A DNA stretch of 64,000 nt from CAWCVR01 sp963799105 (GCA_963799105.1 CAWCVR010000014.1:1-64000), one strand, 5' to 3'. Counted from the first letter of the stretch, positions 38,218 through 46,901 are shown. Notes: generated from the letters alone by a model not told the origin. A program made the numbers and translations.

Positions 38218-38829
38218 ATGACAACCGTCTTTATCGTTTCGGCTCCGTCGGGGTCGGGCAAGTCGACGCTGGTGCATAAGTTGTTCGCCAGCGTACCGGG
38301 GCTGCTGTTCTCGGTCTCCTACACCACGCGGGCTCCGCGCGGGAAGGAAGTGGAGGGCCAGAGCTACCACTACATCTCCCGCGAGGAGTTCGAGCGCCGC
38401 CTGGCCAACGACGAATTTCTGGAACACGCGGTGGTTTTCGGCACGGACTATTACGGCACCCATCGCGGGATTCTGGAGCAAGCCCAGGCCAGGGGCGACG
38501 ACCTGGTACTCGACATCGACGTGCAAGGTGCGAGACAATTGAAAAGCAAGGTTCTCGAAGTAGTTACGATTTTCATCCTGCCTCCCTCGCGACAGGTTTT
38601 GGAGGCTCGGCTTCGCGCCCGCGGCGAGGACCCGGAGGAAGTGATTCAAAAGCGGTTGCGGGCAGCCGCCGAGGAAATCCGGAACTATAGTGCGTACGAT
38701 TATGTCCTGATCAATCGCGACGCAGATGAAGCCGGCGCCGTCCTGAGCGCCATAGTTCGCGCCGAGCGGGTACGGCGGACCAGGATGGAAGACCAGGTCC
38801 GGCCCGTCTTGGAAACATTTCAAGTTTGA
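38218..38829 (+). CDS. gmk: Guanylate kinase
   Basis: This 203-residue enzyme phosphorylates GMP to GDP using ATP. P-loop SAPSGSGKST is at residues 8-17; the GMP-binding block is SYTTRAPRGKEVEGQSYHYI, then EFLEHAVVFGTDYYGTHRG, and VLDIDVQGARQLK. The lid and C-terminal helices follow. The ATG at 38218 fits the family N-terminus; an in-frame start at 38161 would add 19 residues without likeness. It lies between yicC and rpoZ, the common bacterial order. Confidence 0.95.
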   Translation: MTTVFIVSAPSGSGKSTLVHKLFASVPGLLFSVSYTTRAPRGKEVEGQSYHYISREEFERRLANDEFLEHAVVFGTDYYGTHRGILEQAQARGDDLVLDIDVQGARQLKSKVLEVVTIFILPPSRQVLEARLRARGEDPEEVIQKRLRAAAEEIRNYSAYDYVLINRDADEAGAVLSAIVRAERVRRTRMEDQVRPVLETFQV

Positions 38830-38844
38830 AGAGGCATCGATATC

Positions 38845-39096
38845 ATGGGCGACAAAGTTCCACCGCGCAATAACGCGCACTGCACCATTCCCGACGATCC
38901 GGAGCAGAGCACCTACCGGTTCATCATCGTGGCGGCCAAGCGGGCCCGGCAATTGCAGGCCGGCGCGCGGCCCGTGTTGCCCACGTCCTCCAAGAAACCC
39001 ACCATCATCGCCGTCGAAGAGGTGCGCCGCGGCCTGGTGAAGTATTCCCTCACCGGCCCCGCACCCCTGGAACCGGCGCCCGAACCCGTACTGTAG
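38845..39096 (+). CDS. rpoZ: RNA polymerase omega subunit
   Basis: This 83-residue protein matches omega: STYRFIIVAAKRARQLQAGA, then a short loop and KKPTIIAVEEVRRGLVKYSL. Omega helps assemble RNA polymerase by chaperoning the beta-prime subunit and can take part in ppGpp response. The start at 38845 lies 15 bases after gmk. The first 20 residues are poorly conserved, as usual. Confidence 0.92.
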   Translation: MGDKVPPRNNAHCTIPDDPEQSTYRFIIVAAKRARQLQAGARPVLPTSSKKPTIIAVEEVRRGLVKYSLTGPAPLEPAPEPVL

Positions 39097-39123
39097 CGGC
39101 TGCGGGGTGGCCGGCTTCTTCCC

Positions 39124-40324
39124 ATGAAGATCCTTCTCGGCATCGGCGGCGGCATCGCGGCCTACAAAGCGGCCGAACTGGCGCGCCTGCTGATGCAGCA
39201 GGGACACCAGGTGCAGACGGTGATGACGGAGGCGGCGCAGGAATTCGTCCGCCCGCTGACGTTCGCCTCGCTCACCGGCCGCAAGACGCTCACCGATCTC
39301 TTCGCCGTCGAGAGCGCCATCGAGCACATTTCCGTGGCCCAGGAGTACGAGATCCTGGCCATCGCCCCGGCTACCGCGGATCTGATGGCCAAGCTGGCGC
39401 ACGGGTTGGCGGACGATTTTCTGACCACGCTTTACCTGGCCTTCACCGGTCCGGTGGTGATCGCCCCGGCCATGAACGTCAACATGTGGCGCCACGCGGC
39501 CACCCAGGCGAACCTGGAAACGCTGCGCCGGCGCGGCCACCGCATCGTCGAGCCGGAGAGCGGATACCTGGCCTGCGGCATGACCGGACCGGGACGCCTG
39601 GCCGACCCGGAAGCTATCGCCGAGGCCATCCGCCTGGAAGCCCACGGCCGCCGCGATCTGGAAGGCGAAGTGGTGCTGGTCACCGCCGGTCCCACCCAGG
39701 AACCGCTCGACCCGGTGCGCTTCCTCTCCAACCGCTCCAGCGGCAAGATGGGCTATGCGCTGGCCGAAGCCGCCGCCGCCCGCGGCGCGCGCGTCATCCT
39801 GGTTTCCGGCCCGGTGAACCTGGCGCCGCCCGCGCGGGGTGGAGACCATCGCGGTGCGCACCGCCGCCGAGATGCGCGAACAGGTTCTGGCCCACCTGGA
39901 AGACGCCGGCATCGTGGTCAAGGCCGCGGCCGTCGCCGATTTCCATTTGAGCAAGGTGCCGGCCCAGAAGGTCAAGAAGACCGCGGCGCGCCTGTCGCTG
40001 GAACTCGATCCCACGCCCGATATCCTGGCCGAGTTGGGCCGCAAGAAGGGAGACCGCCTGTTGATCGGCTTCGCCGCCGAGACCCAGAACCTGGTTGCCG
40101 AGGCCCGCCGCAAGCTGGAGTCCAAGAACTGCGACATGATCGTCGCCAACCTGGTGGGCGGCCCCGAAGTGGGGTTCGAGTCCGAGGAGAACGAAGTCAC
40201 CCTGGTCTTGCGCACCGGCGAAACCCTGCCCCTGGCGCGCGCTCCCAAGCGCGAGGTGGCCGACCGTATCTTCGACCAGGTGCTGAAACTCCGCCTGGCC
40301 CTCCATGCCGCCGATGGAAGCTGA
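39124..40324 (+). pseudogene. coaBC: Bifunctional CoaBC (PPC decarboxylase/PPC synthetase), frameshifted
   Basis: CoaBC makes 4'-phosphopantetheine for coenzyme A. The N-terminal flavoprotein half is intact: ILLGIGGGIAAYKAAELARL, the HISVAQEYEI region, PAMNVNMW and GYLACGMTGPGR. The synthetase half starts VVLVTAGPTQEPLDPVRFLS and is in frame up to VNLAPPA near 39830. It continues one base later as ETIAVRTAAEMREQVL, with KTAARLSLELDPTPDIL and LIGFAAETQNL beyond. One extra base around 39828-39842 explains the break. As CoA synthesis is essential and no second copy is visible, an error is the best explanation. Confidence 0.9.
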
Positions 40325-41030
40325 CACTCTCCGCCGCTATCTCGAGTTTTACCAGGACCTGGGCGTTAAGACCCTCTACCGGCGAACGCCCCAGCCCGCG
40401 CCCACGCCATCCACGCTTATGCCCACCGCTCCCGATCTTCCGCCGCTCGCGCCCGCGGGCGATACCCTGCCGCGCATTCTCGAAGACATCGGCGATTGCC
40501 GGCGGTGCCGCCTGCATGAAGGGCGCAACAAGCTGGTTTTCGGCGTGGGCAACGCGGAGTCGCCGCTGGTCTTCGTGGGCGAAGGGCCGGGCGCGGATGA
40601 AGACGCCCAGGGCATCCCGTTCGTGGGCCGCGCCGGGCAACTGCTGACCCAGATGATCGAGGGTACCGCCCGCAAGGAGGGGATTCCGCTGCGCCGCGAC
40701 GACGTCTACATCTGCAACGTGGTGAAGTGCCGGCCGCCCGGCAACCGCACTCCCGAGCCGGATGAGATGGAAATCTGCGGGCAGTTCCTCAGCCGCCAGC
40801 TTTCCGCCATTCGTCCGAAAGCCATTTGCGCGCTGGGCGGAACCGCCGCCCGGGCGCTCACCGGCCACAAAGAGGGCGTCACCAAAATGCGCGGCAAGTG
40901 GCTGCAATGGAGAGACATTCCGGTGATGGTGACCTACCATCCCTCCTACCTGTTGCGGCCCTACAACGAACCCGCCAAGCGGGAGGCTTGGGAGGATCTC
41001 AAGAAGCTGCTGCACTTCGTCTACGATTGA
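40305..41030 (+). CDS. Uracil-DNA glycosylase, family 4 (iron-sulfur)
   Basis: This 241-residue protein removes uracil from DNA. A variable proline-rich N-terminus is followed by the family 4 core: ILEDIGDCRRCRLHEGRNKL, giving the first two cluster cysteines; VFVGEGPGADEDAQGIPFVG, the active-site loop; NVVKCRPPGNRTPEPDE with the third cysteine; and VMVTYHPSYLLR. A fourth cysteine (EICGQFL) follows. The start could be 40305 or 40314; both overlap the end of coaBC. It is the last gene of the run, followed by a family B repeat. Confidence 0.9.
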   Translation: MPPMEADTLRRYLEFYQDLGVKTLYRRTPQPAPTPSTLMPTAPDLPPLAPAGDTLPRILEDIGDCRRCRLHEGRNKLVFGVGNAESPLVFVGEGPGADEDAQGIPFVGRAGQLLTQMIEGTARKEGIPLRRDDVYICNVVKCRPPGNRTPEPDEMEICGQFLSRQLSAIRPKAICALGGTAARALTGHKEGVTKMRGKWLQWRDIPVMVTYHPSYLLRPYNEPAKREAWEDLKKLLHFVYD

Positions 41031-41041
41031 AGGCGGTTAGC

Positions 41042-41164
41042 GTGGGGCGGACCCCTGGTCCGCGCGGGACGCCCCCGTCCCGCTACCAGCCCCAAGGATC
41101 GAGTGCTTCCAACTGGCGAAAAGCCGGCCGGGGGGCCGGCCGCGGACGGGGGCGTCCGCCCCAC
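41042..41164. repeat. Palindromic repeat family B, copy 2
   Basis: This 123-bp copy starts GTGGGGCGGACCCCTGGTCC and ends GCGTCCGCCCCAC. It begins 11 bases after the UDG stop codon. The two ends are less alike than in copy 1. Confidence 0.8.
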
Positions 41165-41248
41165 AGAAGCCCGCCGCCAGGACCGCGCACCGGAATCCGA
41201 CGATTCGCGACATAGCACCTTCGATGCGGCCCGGTGCGGGCATCGGAA

Positions 41249-41288
41249 GGCGGGTTAAAAACCCGCCGCAGGCTGAAAGCCTGCCCCA
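41249..41288. repeat. Two adjacent hairpins, including a family C palindrome
   Basis: GGCGGGTT-AAA-AACCCGCC (41249-41267) and GCAGGCT-GAA-AGCCTGC with CCCCAC (41268-41288) lie just 3' of the Crp/Fnr stop on the minus strand. The first is followed by no U tract, but the pair could end transcription of both convergent genes. Confidence 0.7.
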
Positions 41289-41290
41289 CA

Positions 41291-41950
41291 TTAGGCGGGT
41301 TTCGCCCCTGCGCCGCTGTCCGCTTTGAGAGCCTCGCGCAGCGGCTTCGGGTGGACGTCGATGAACTGGCGCGAGTAACCGATCAGTCCCAGGCGGCGCA
41401 GGCGGTTCATCTGGAATGTCACCACCTCGCGCGACGTTCCCACGTATTCCGCCAGGGTGTGGTGCGTCAAGGAGGGGATGCGGACGGTCCCGTCGGGCAT
41501 TTCGGTGCCGAGGTCGCCAGCCAACGCCAGCAACGCCAGCATCACCCGCTCCGGGGTCTTATAAACGGCCATGCTCTCGATGCGTTTCTGAAGCTCCAGC
41601 CCCTGCCGGACCAGGGATTGGCACAGAGCCAGGCCCAGCCTCGGTTCGCGTTCGATCTGCCGCTCCACTTCCTCGCGCGTCCACGACATCATGGTTACGT
41701 CGTCCATCGCCACGGCGGATTCCGACGGCGCCGGCCAGCCGCCCAGCGCCGCTTCCCCGAACAGTCCCTCCGCCCGCACGATACGTCCGACCGTGTGGCC
41801 GCCGCCGATCGACGCATGGGTGATGCGCACACGTCCGCCGATCACCACATATAGGTGTTGGTTGGGCGAGTCCGGACCGTAAATGACAGTGCCCTTTGGC
41901 ACTTCGTGGGCCGGTTTTCGCGGTAGATATGTTAGTGGATCTTCAGCCAC
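41291..41950 (-). CDS. Crp/Fnr family transcription regulator
   Basis: This 219-residue protein has an N-terminal cyclic-nucleotide-binding-type beta barrel (residues about 15-125; HLYVVIGGRVRITHA, GLFGEAALGG) and a C-terminal winged helix (LTHHTLAEYVGTSREVVTFQ, then MNRLRRLGLIGY). There is no cysteine cluster of the Fnr type, so an iron-sulfur sensor is unlikely. The EAALGG stretch differs from the cAMP-contact block of E. coli CRP, so the ligand is unknown. The start is GTG 41950. A perfect 7-bp dyad lies 11-28 bases upstream and may be its own operator. Confidence 0.9.
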   Translation of the reverse strand: MAEDPLTYLPRKPAHEVPKGTVIYGPDSPNQHLYVVIGGRVRITHASIGGGHTVGRIVRAEGLFGEAALGGWPAPSESAVAMDDVTMMSWTREEVERQIEREPRLGLALCQSLVRQGLELQKRIESMAVYKTPERVMLALLALAGDLGTEMPDGTVRIPSLTHHTLAEYVGTSREVVTFQMNRLRRLGLIGYSRQFIDVHPKPLREALKADSGAGAKPA

Positions 41951-41960
41951 GGTCTCTAAA

Positions 41961-42087
41961 CATTCGGCTCACCGAATGGCGCACTCTGTGTTTGAGCATA
42001 GCGCGGGAATGGGCGTCCCGCGCAGCGCCAGTTACGCCGATAGTGCGGAACCGCACCAAACTGGCGCCAGAGTACCGGAACGGGTAC
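41961..42087. promoter_or_regulatory. Structured spacer with four successive inverted repeats
   Basis: Between the divergent Crp/Fnr and DUF5658 genes lie CATTCGG-CTCA-CCGAATG (41961-41978), GCGCGGGA-N7-TCCCGCGC (42001-42023), a nested structure with outer GCGCCAGTT/AACTGGCGC (42025-42067) enclosing GTGCGG-AA-CCGCAC (42043-42056), and GTACC-N6-GGTAC (42072-42087). The first may be an operator; the others suggest a folded leader RNA. No known riboswitch was recognised. Confidence 0.5.
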
Positions 42088-42143
42088 CATTGGCAGCCCC
42101 TCATCCGAAACGCTACGTTTGACTGGACGAACCGGGAGCCGAA

Positions 42144-42437
42144 ATGATCTTGTTTGCATTTATCTGTCTTCAGGCAATGGACGCACTGACCACGCTGCTC
42201 TTTTTGCGCCACGGCGTAGGGGAAGCCAATCCGCTCATCCGGGCGGCGCTGACGGGGGCGGCCGACCCCAGGATAGCCCTGGCGCTGGCGAAGGTTCTGG
42301 CGGTCGTGCTGGGGACAGTCGCGTGGCGTTCCGGCCGCACGAGGCTTCTTCGAAAGATGAACGTGCTGTTTGCCTTGTGCGTCGCCTGGAATCTGGTGGC
42401 CGCCTGGGTGGGACACGCCGCGGGCTCGGTGGGTTGA
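42144..42437 (+). CDS. Small integral membrane protein (DUF5658-like)
   Basis: This 97-residue protein has three predicted membrane segments (residues 1-20, 42-60, 72-93). The stretch LQAMDALTTLLFLRHGVGEA followed by NPLIR is typical of DUF5658-type proteins, whose function is unknown. A basic loop (RSGRTRLLRK) lies between the second and third segments. It follows a structured spacer, which may carry its leader RNA. It is divergent from the Crp/Fnr gene and could be one of its targets, but no site was proven. Confidence 0.75.
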   Translation: MILFAFICLQAMDALTTLLFLRHGVGEANPLIRAALTGAADPRIALALAKVLAVVLGTVAWRSGRTRLLRKMNVLFALCVAWNLVAAWVGHAAGSVG

Positions 42438-42491
42438 TGGCGCCGAGGGCCGCTCCGCCACACTCCCTACAATGCCGTGAGGCGGCCTCAG

Positions 42492-42510
42492 TCGGCCAGA
42501 GTCTGGCCGA
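42492..42510. promoter_or_regulatory. Perfect 19-bp palindrome, copy 1
   Basis: TCGGCCAGA-G-TCTGGCCGA. It lies 116-134 bases upstream of the start of the secreted protein gene at 42626. A second identical copy lies 65 bases downstream. Confidence 0.6.
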
Positions 42511-42556
42511 TTTACACTGCCTAGTGTCCATGGAATCAGTCACTTGCAGAAGGCGA

Positions 42557-42575
42557 TCGGCCAGAGTCTGGCCGA
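42557..42575. promoter_or_regulatory. Perfect 19-bp palindrome, copy 2
   Basis: Identical to the copy at 42492-42510, and 51-69 bases upstream of the start at 42626. The two could be paired operators or a short palindromic repeat. The spacing, 65 bases, is close to six helical turns. Confidence 0.6.
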
Positions 42576-42625
42576 CTGGCGCCCGCCCCGGCTAACAACC
42601 GCCCGCGTCCCCCGTCTTCATTGTT

Positions 42626-43579
42626 ATGAAGGCAACCCTCCGCAACACCGCCGCACTCGCCATGGTTTTCGCCGGGACACTTCCGGCGGCAGACTCGCGC
42701 CTGCTCAGCCTGGTCATGCCAGACGCCACGGTCATCGCCGGCGTCAACGTGACTCAGGCGAAGGCCTCGCCCTTCGGCCAGTACGTCCTGACCCTGATCG
42801 CTCCCCACGAACAGCAACTCCAGGCCCTTACCACACTCACCGGTTTCGACCCGCGGCGGGATGTGACGGAGCTTCTGGCGGCCACCAACCGCGGCACAGG
42901 TTCGGCCGCCGGCCTGGCTCTGGCGCGCGGCACGTTCCCCGTCGAAGCCATTACTGCCGCCGCCTGGGCGGCCGGCGTGGCCACGGAGACCTACAAGGAC
43001 GCCGCCATCCTCAAGAGCCCCGAAGGGCTACAGGGGCTGGCCTTCCTGGACTCCACGCTGGCGGTCTTCGGCGATGTGGCCAGCGTCAAGGGCGCCATCG
43101 ACCGCCAGTCGCCGGAGGCCCGGCGCCTCAGCCCCGCCGTAGTCTCGCGCATCGCCCAGTTGAGCGCAGCCAATGACGCGTGGGTGTTGACCACCGTCGC
43201 GCCGGCCGGCTTGCATCTGCCCAGCGCGGCCCCCATGGTGCCGGGATTGAACGTGCAGGCGCTCGCACAGATCCAGCAGGCCAGCGTCGCCGTCAGGTTC
43301 GGCGCCAACGTGACGGTCACGGCACGGGCCCAGGTTGACACCGCGCAGAACGCCGCCACGCTCGCTGGAATGCTGCAACTCCTGGCCAACGTGGCGCAGA
43401 TGCAGGCGCAAAAGAACCCCGATGCCGCCGCTCTGGCGAAGTCTCTCAATGTCGCCGCCGACGGGTCCACGGTCGCCGTGACGTTCAGTATGCCGGAAGC
43501 GCAGATCCGGCAACTGGCGCAGCCCCGGATGCGCGGCCGCGAAACGGCGCCTCACCCCGCCGGGCAAACGTCCTTATAG
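42626..43579 (+). CDS. Secreted or periplasmic protein of unknown function
   Basis: This 317-residue protein has a signal peptide (MKATLRNTAALAMVFAGTLP, cleavage near AADS). The body is alanine-rich and resembles uncharacterised acidobacterial and planctomycete proteins that open with a stretch such as LLSLVMPDATVIAGVNVTQA. No catalytic motif is visible. Two identical 19-bp palindromes lie in its upstream region. Its 3' end overlaps the convergent addA stop by 28 bases. Confidence 0.75.
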   Translation: MKATLRNTAALAMVFAGTLPAADSRLLSLVMPDATVIAGVNVTQAKASPFGQYVLTLIAPHEQQLQALTTLTGFDPRRDVTELLAATNRGTGSAAGLALARGTFPVEAITAAAWAAGVATETYKDAAILKSPEGLQGLAFLDSTLAVFGDVASVKGAIDRQSPEARRLSPAVVSRIAQLSAANDAWVLTTVAPAGLHLPSAAPMVPGLNVQALAQIQQASVAVRFGANVTVTARAQVDTAQNAATLAGMLQLLANVAQMQAQKNPDAAALAKSLNVAADGSTVAVTFSMPEAQIRQLAQPRMRGRETAPHPAGQTSL

Positions 43580-46500
43580 AACGGGCACCGCCTGCAATGC
43601 CCGCCTTCCCGCAAGGGAAACTCCAGCGTCTCCTGCGCCTCCACGAAGTCGCGCACGGTCTGGTCGGGAGAGTCGATCAGCGACGGTGCGAGATCCACGT
43701 CAACCACCGCGTCGGGCGCGAGAAAATGCAGGCAGGCACGAGCGGGCGCGCGGCCCGTTACGCGCTCCAACGCCATGGCGTACAGCCGGAGTTGCAGTTC
43801 ATACTCCCGGGCGCGCTCGTGCATCTCAGGCTCGCCGGCCGCGCCCGTCTTGTAGTCGACGATCACCAGTTCCCCGCTCTCCTCGAACCACAGGTCGATC
43901 TGCCCGCTCACCACCAGGGGGTCCACCGCCATCAGGAAATCGAACTCCCGCTCCACGCGCGTGGCCCGCTCCACGCGGCGGCCCAGCGGCCCTTTGCGAA
44001 ACGTCTCGGCCAGGCGCACCGCCCGCGGATCGGGATCGTCCACCTGCTTCCCAGCCAGCAGCCTATGCACCTGGTTGCCCAACTCGCTGGCCGCGAGTGA
44101 ATCGCCGGCGGCGCTCTCCGCCGTTTTGCGCGGCTTGCCTGTGAACCCCAGGTACCTGCCCAGATAGTACGACCGCGGGCAACTTGCGAACTTCGTGAGA
44201 TCCGTCACCGTGACGTTGGTTTCGTGCTGGCCGGTGAGGGCGGGCCGAGGCAACAGCTCCACCGGCTCCGGCGCGGGGCCGACGATTCGCCGGCCCTCGG
44301 ACGCTGGCAGGCGAATCGCCTGCCCCACATCGGAATCCACCGACACCCGCAGTTTCCAGGTCTCGCCATCGGGCGTCACGCGTTCGAGCGTCCGCTCGCC
44401 CGGCTGGCCCAGATCCAGCAGCAGGTTGTCCACCACCGGCTTCGCCCAATTCGCGGGCTTCCTGCCGCCGGTTGAAAAACTAAGCACCAGGTTGTGTTCG
44501 GCGCGCGTCATGGCGACGTACAACAGCCGGTCCGCCTCCTTCGCCTCGCTCCTGTTCCGCTCCTCGCGGATGGCCTGGTGGAACAGATCGTCAACGTCCG
44601 CGCGGCGGGCCGGATTCCGCCAGCTCGCGCCCAACCCGCAACGCGGCGAAAAGGCGACCACCGGCGGATTGCCCTGCACTCCCTTGTGCATGGCCGCGAC
44701 GAAGACGATGGGAAACTCCAGGCCCTTGGCGGAGTGTACGGTCATCACCTGCACCGCGTCGGAGGCGTCTTCCGGCGCCGAATCCTGCCCCGCCCGGTTG
44801 CTCTCGCGCAGCATTTCCAGATCCCGCACGAAGGCGTCGAGCGAAGTGCGCGGCGCGGCGGCCCGAGCCTGCGCCAGAAACTTGTCGATATTGGCCGCGG
44901 CGCGGCTGCCCGGCTCCGCGCCATATCCGGTTTCGTCCATGGCGTCGAGCAGCAGCCGGTCGAACGACATGTACTCGCGCCGCCGCCGCCATTCCCGCAG
45001 GCGGTCGCGGAAGCGGAACAGCGCCTCGATATCCGCCGGGTCGAACTCCGGATCGTCTTCCCGGCGCAGACTCATCAGGGCGCCGGCGAGGTCCCCGCCC
45101 AGCAATCGCAGCCGCAGCAGCGCCTCGTCGGAGGCTCCCACCAGCGGCGACCGCAGCACCGCCGCCAGGCTGATTTCGTCGCGTGGATTGGCGATGGCGC
45201 GCAGAAGCTGCACCAGGTCGCCAACCTCGCGCGTTTCGTAGAAGCCCTTGCCGCGATTCACCACGTACGGGATGCCGGCATCGTCGAAAGCCGCCATGAA
45301 CTCCGCCAGCACCTCGGTATTGCGCACCAGCACGGCAATGTCGCGGAAGGAATGCCGCGGCTCGGTCTCAAGCAGACACAGCATGCGCCGCGCCACCGCG
45401 CGCGCCTCGGCGTCTACCGAGGGCGCCACGATGGCTTCCACGCGCGGCGCGTCCCCGTCCGCGTCGTCGAAAGTTTTCCCCGCAATCAGTCTCCGCCGTT
45501 CGATCCCCGGGGCGCCGGCCACGATAGTTTCAACGGCGTGCAGAATTTCCGGCCGGCTGCGGAAGTTCTCCACCAACTCGACCACGCGCCCGCCGGACGC
45601 CGCCGCCTCGGAGCGGAACTTCAGAAACTCCGCCGGCTCGGCGTGGCGGAATCCGAAGATCGACTGGTTCACGTCGCCCACCGCGTAGAACCGTCCGGGC
45701 GGCCGCACCAGGCGCAGCAGCCGGGCCTGCTGCCCGTTGGTGTCCTGCAGCTCGTCCATCAGCACGTGCTCGAACTGGGATTGCAGGCGCGCGCGCGTTT
45801 CCGGATTGTTCTCCAGCAGACCCACGGCGAACTCTTCGAGGTCGGCGAAATCCAGCGCGCCCGCCTGGCTCTTCCTCTGGCGATAGATGCCGTCGAAGCG
45901 GCGCAGCACCTCGATCAGCAACTCGCGCTCGGAGGCGTATAGCCCGGTGACGAGCGTCTGCTGGAGCCGCTTGAGTTGCTCTTCGCGCAGGTTTTTCAGC
46001 AGGTCGTATGCCGCGTTGCCGCGCTTGAATTTGGTCAGCTTGTAGTTGCAACCCTCCACGGCAACGAGCGCTTCCCGCGGGCCCGGCGCCGCCACGATCC
46101 GCGCCATGGCTTCCAGCGCCGCCTCGAACTCCCCCTTCTGCGCGCCGTTCCAGTCCGAGATGTCGTCGCGGCGCAACTCGCCGAGCGTTTCGGCGATGTC
46201 GGCAAGCGACGTCCCCGCGGGCATGGGAAAGCCCGCGAGAGCGCCGATCTCCGTGCCCGCGCCGCGCATGGCGTCGTAGGCCGACAGGATGGCCGCCTCG
46301 AAGGAGGAAGACGCGAGGCCGCGGATCAGCGCCCGCACGGCCGCGGGGTGATCGGCGAAGATCGATTCCATCGCCTCCGCCATGGACTCCTGCTGCCAGC
46401 GCCCGACTTCCCGCTCGTCGGCGATCGTAAACTCCGGGTCCACGCCCGCGGCCACGGCATTCTCCCGCAATAGCCGCGCGCAGAATCCATGCACCGTGGA

Positions 46501-46770
46501 CACCCAGGCGCGTTCCAGCTTCGGGCGAATCTCCGCGTCCTCGCGGAACGCCTCGGCCAGCCTGCGCCGCATCTGCGCGGCGGCCTTGTCGGTGAAGGTG
46601 ATGGCCAGAATGCGCACCGGGTCTACGCCCTCGGCCACCAGGCGGCGGAAATACTCCACCAGCACGGTGGTCTTCCCCGAGCCGGGGCCCGCTACGACGC
46701 AGGCGTCCACATGGCGCCGGGAGACATCCACGGCTTCGAGTTGGCGCGCGGTGAATTTAGGTGTACTCAT
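43552..46770 (-). CDS. addA: AddA-like UvrD-family helicase/nuclease
   Basis: This protein of about 1072 residues has helicase motif I in VVAGPGSGKTTVLVEYFRR near residues 27-45, motif Ia ILAITFTDKAAAQMRRRL, motif II HVLMDELQDTN, motif III VGDVNQSIFGFRHA, and VMTVHSAKGLEFPIVFV. The C-terminus is a PD-(D/E)xK nuclease (DLWFEESGELVIVDYKTGAA). SCPRSYYL plus the final CRRCPFYKDVC give four cysteines for an iron-sulfur cluster. It should act with AddB to resect double-strand breaks. The ATG at 46770 is the first within helicase likeness; the open frame upstream runs through a family B repeat. A family C repeat is embedded in frame at 44306. Confidence 0.9.
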   Translation of the reverse strand: MSTPKFTARQLEAVDVSRRHVDACVVAGPGSGKTTVLVEYFRRLVAEGVDPVRILAITFTDKAAAQMRRRLAEAFREDAEIRPKLERAWVSTVHGFCARLLRENAVAAGVDPEFTIADEREVGRWQQESMAEAMESIFADHPAAVRALIRGLASSSFEAAILSAYDAMRGAGTEIGALAGFPMPAGTSLADIAETLGELRRDDISDWNGAQKGEFEAALEAMARIVAAPGPREALVAVEGCNYKLTKFKRGNAAYDLLKNLREEQLKRLQQTLVTGLYASERELLIEVLRRFDGIYRQRKSQAGALDFADLEEFAVGLLENNPETRARLQSQFEHVLMDELQDTNGQQARLLRLVRPPGRFYAVGDVNQSIFGFRHAEPAEFLKFRSEAAASGGRVVELVENFRSRPEILHAVETIVAGAPGIERRRLIAGKTFDDADGDAPRVEAIVAPSVDAEARAVARRMLCLLETEPRHSFRDIAVLVRNTEVLAEFMAAFDDAGIPYVVNRGKGFYETREVGDLVQLLRAIANPRDEISLAAVLRSPLVGASDEALLRLRLLGGDLAGALMSLRREDDPEFDPADIEALFRFRDRLREWRRRREYMSFDRLLLDAMDETGYGAEPGSRAAANIDKFLAQARAAAPRTSLDAFVRDLEMLRESNRAGQDSAPEDASDAVQVMTVHSAKGLEFPIVFVAAMHKGVQGNPPVVAFSPRCGLGASWRNPARRADVDDLFHQAIREERNRSEAKEADRLLYVAMTRAEHNLVLSFSTGGRKPANWAKPVVDNLLLDLGQPGERTLERVTPDGETWKLRVSVDSDVGQAIRLPASEGRRIVGPAPEPVELLPRPALTGQHETNVTVTDLTKFASCPRSYYLGRYLGFTGKPRKTAESAAGDSLAASELGNQVHRLLAGKQVDDPDPRAVRLAETFRKGPLGRRVERATRVEREFDFLMAVDPLVVSGQIDLWFEESGELVIVDYKTGAAGEPEMHERAREYELQLRLYAMALERVTGRAPARACLHFLAPDAVVDVDLAPSLIDSPDQTVRDFVEAQETLEFPLREGGHCRRCPFYKDVCPAG
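44306..44328 (-). repeat. Family C palindrome embedded in the addA coding sequence
   Basis: GGCAGGCG-AAT-CGCCTGCC followed by CCAC on the plus strand is the same sequence type as the intergenic copies at 41268 and 60387. In addA it is read in frame as VGQAIRLPAS, in the linker between the helicase core and the nuclease domain. Confidence 0.75.
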
Positions 46771-46777
46771 GACGGTT

Positions 46778-46901
46778 GTGGGGCGGACCCCCCGGTCCGC
46801 AGCCGGCCCCCTGGCCGGCTTTTCGCCCGTCCCAGACATTCGATTCCGCGAGCGAAGAGCGGGACGAGGGCGTCCCGCGCGGACCAGGAGGTCCGCCCCA
46901 C
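46778..46901. repeat. Palindromic repeat family B, copy 3
   Basis: This 124-bp copy starts GTGGGGCGGACCCCCCGGTC and ends GAGGTCCGCCCCAC. It fills most of the 157-base gap between addB and addA, two genes expected to be cotranscribed. Confidence 0.85.

Noticed and set aside
41961..42087. Known riboswitch (cyclic-di-GMP, cobalamin, SAM)
   Set aside because: The conserved core sequences of these classes were looked for and not seen.
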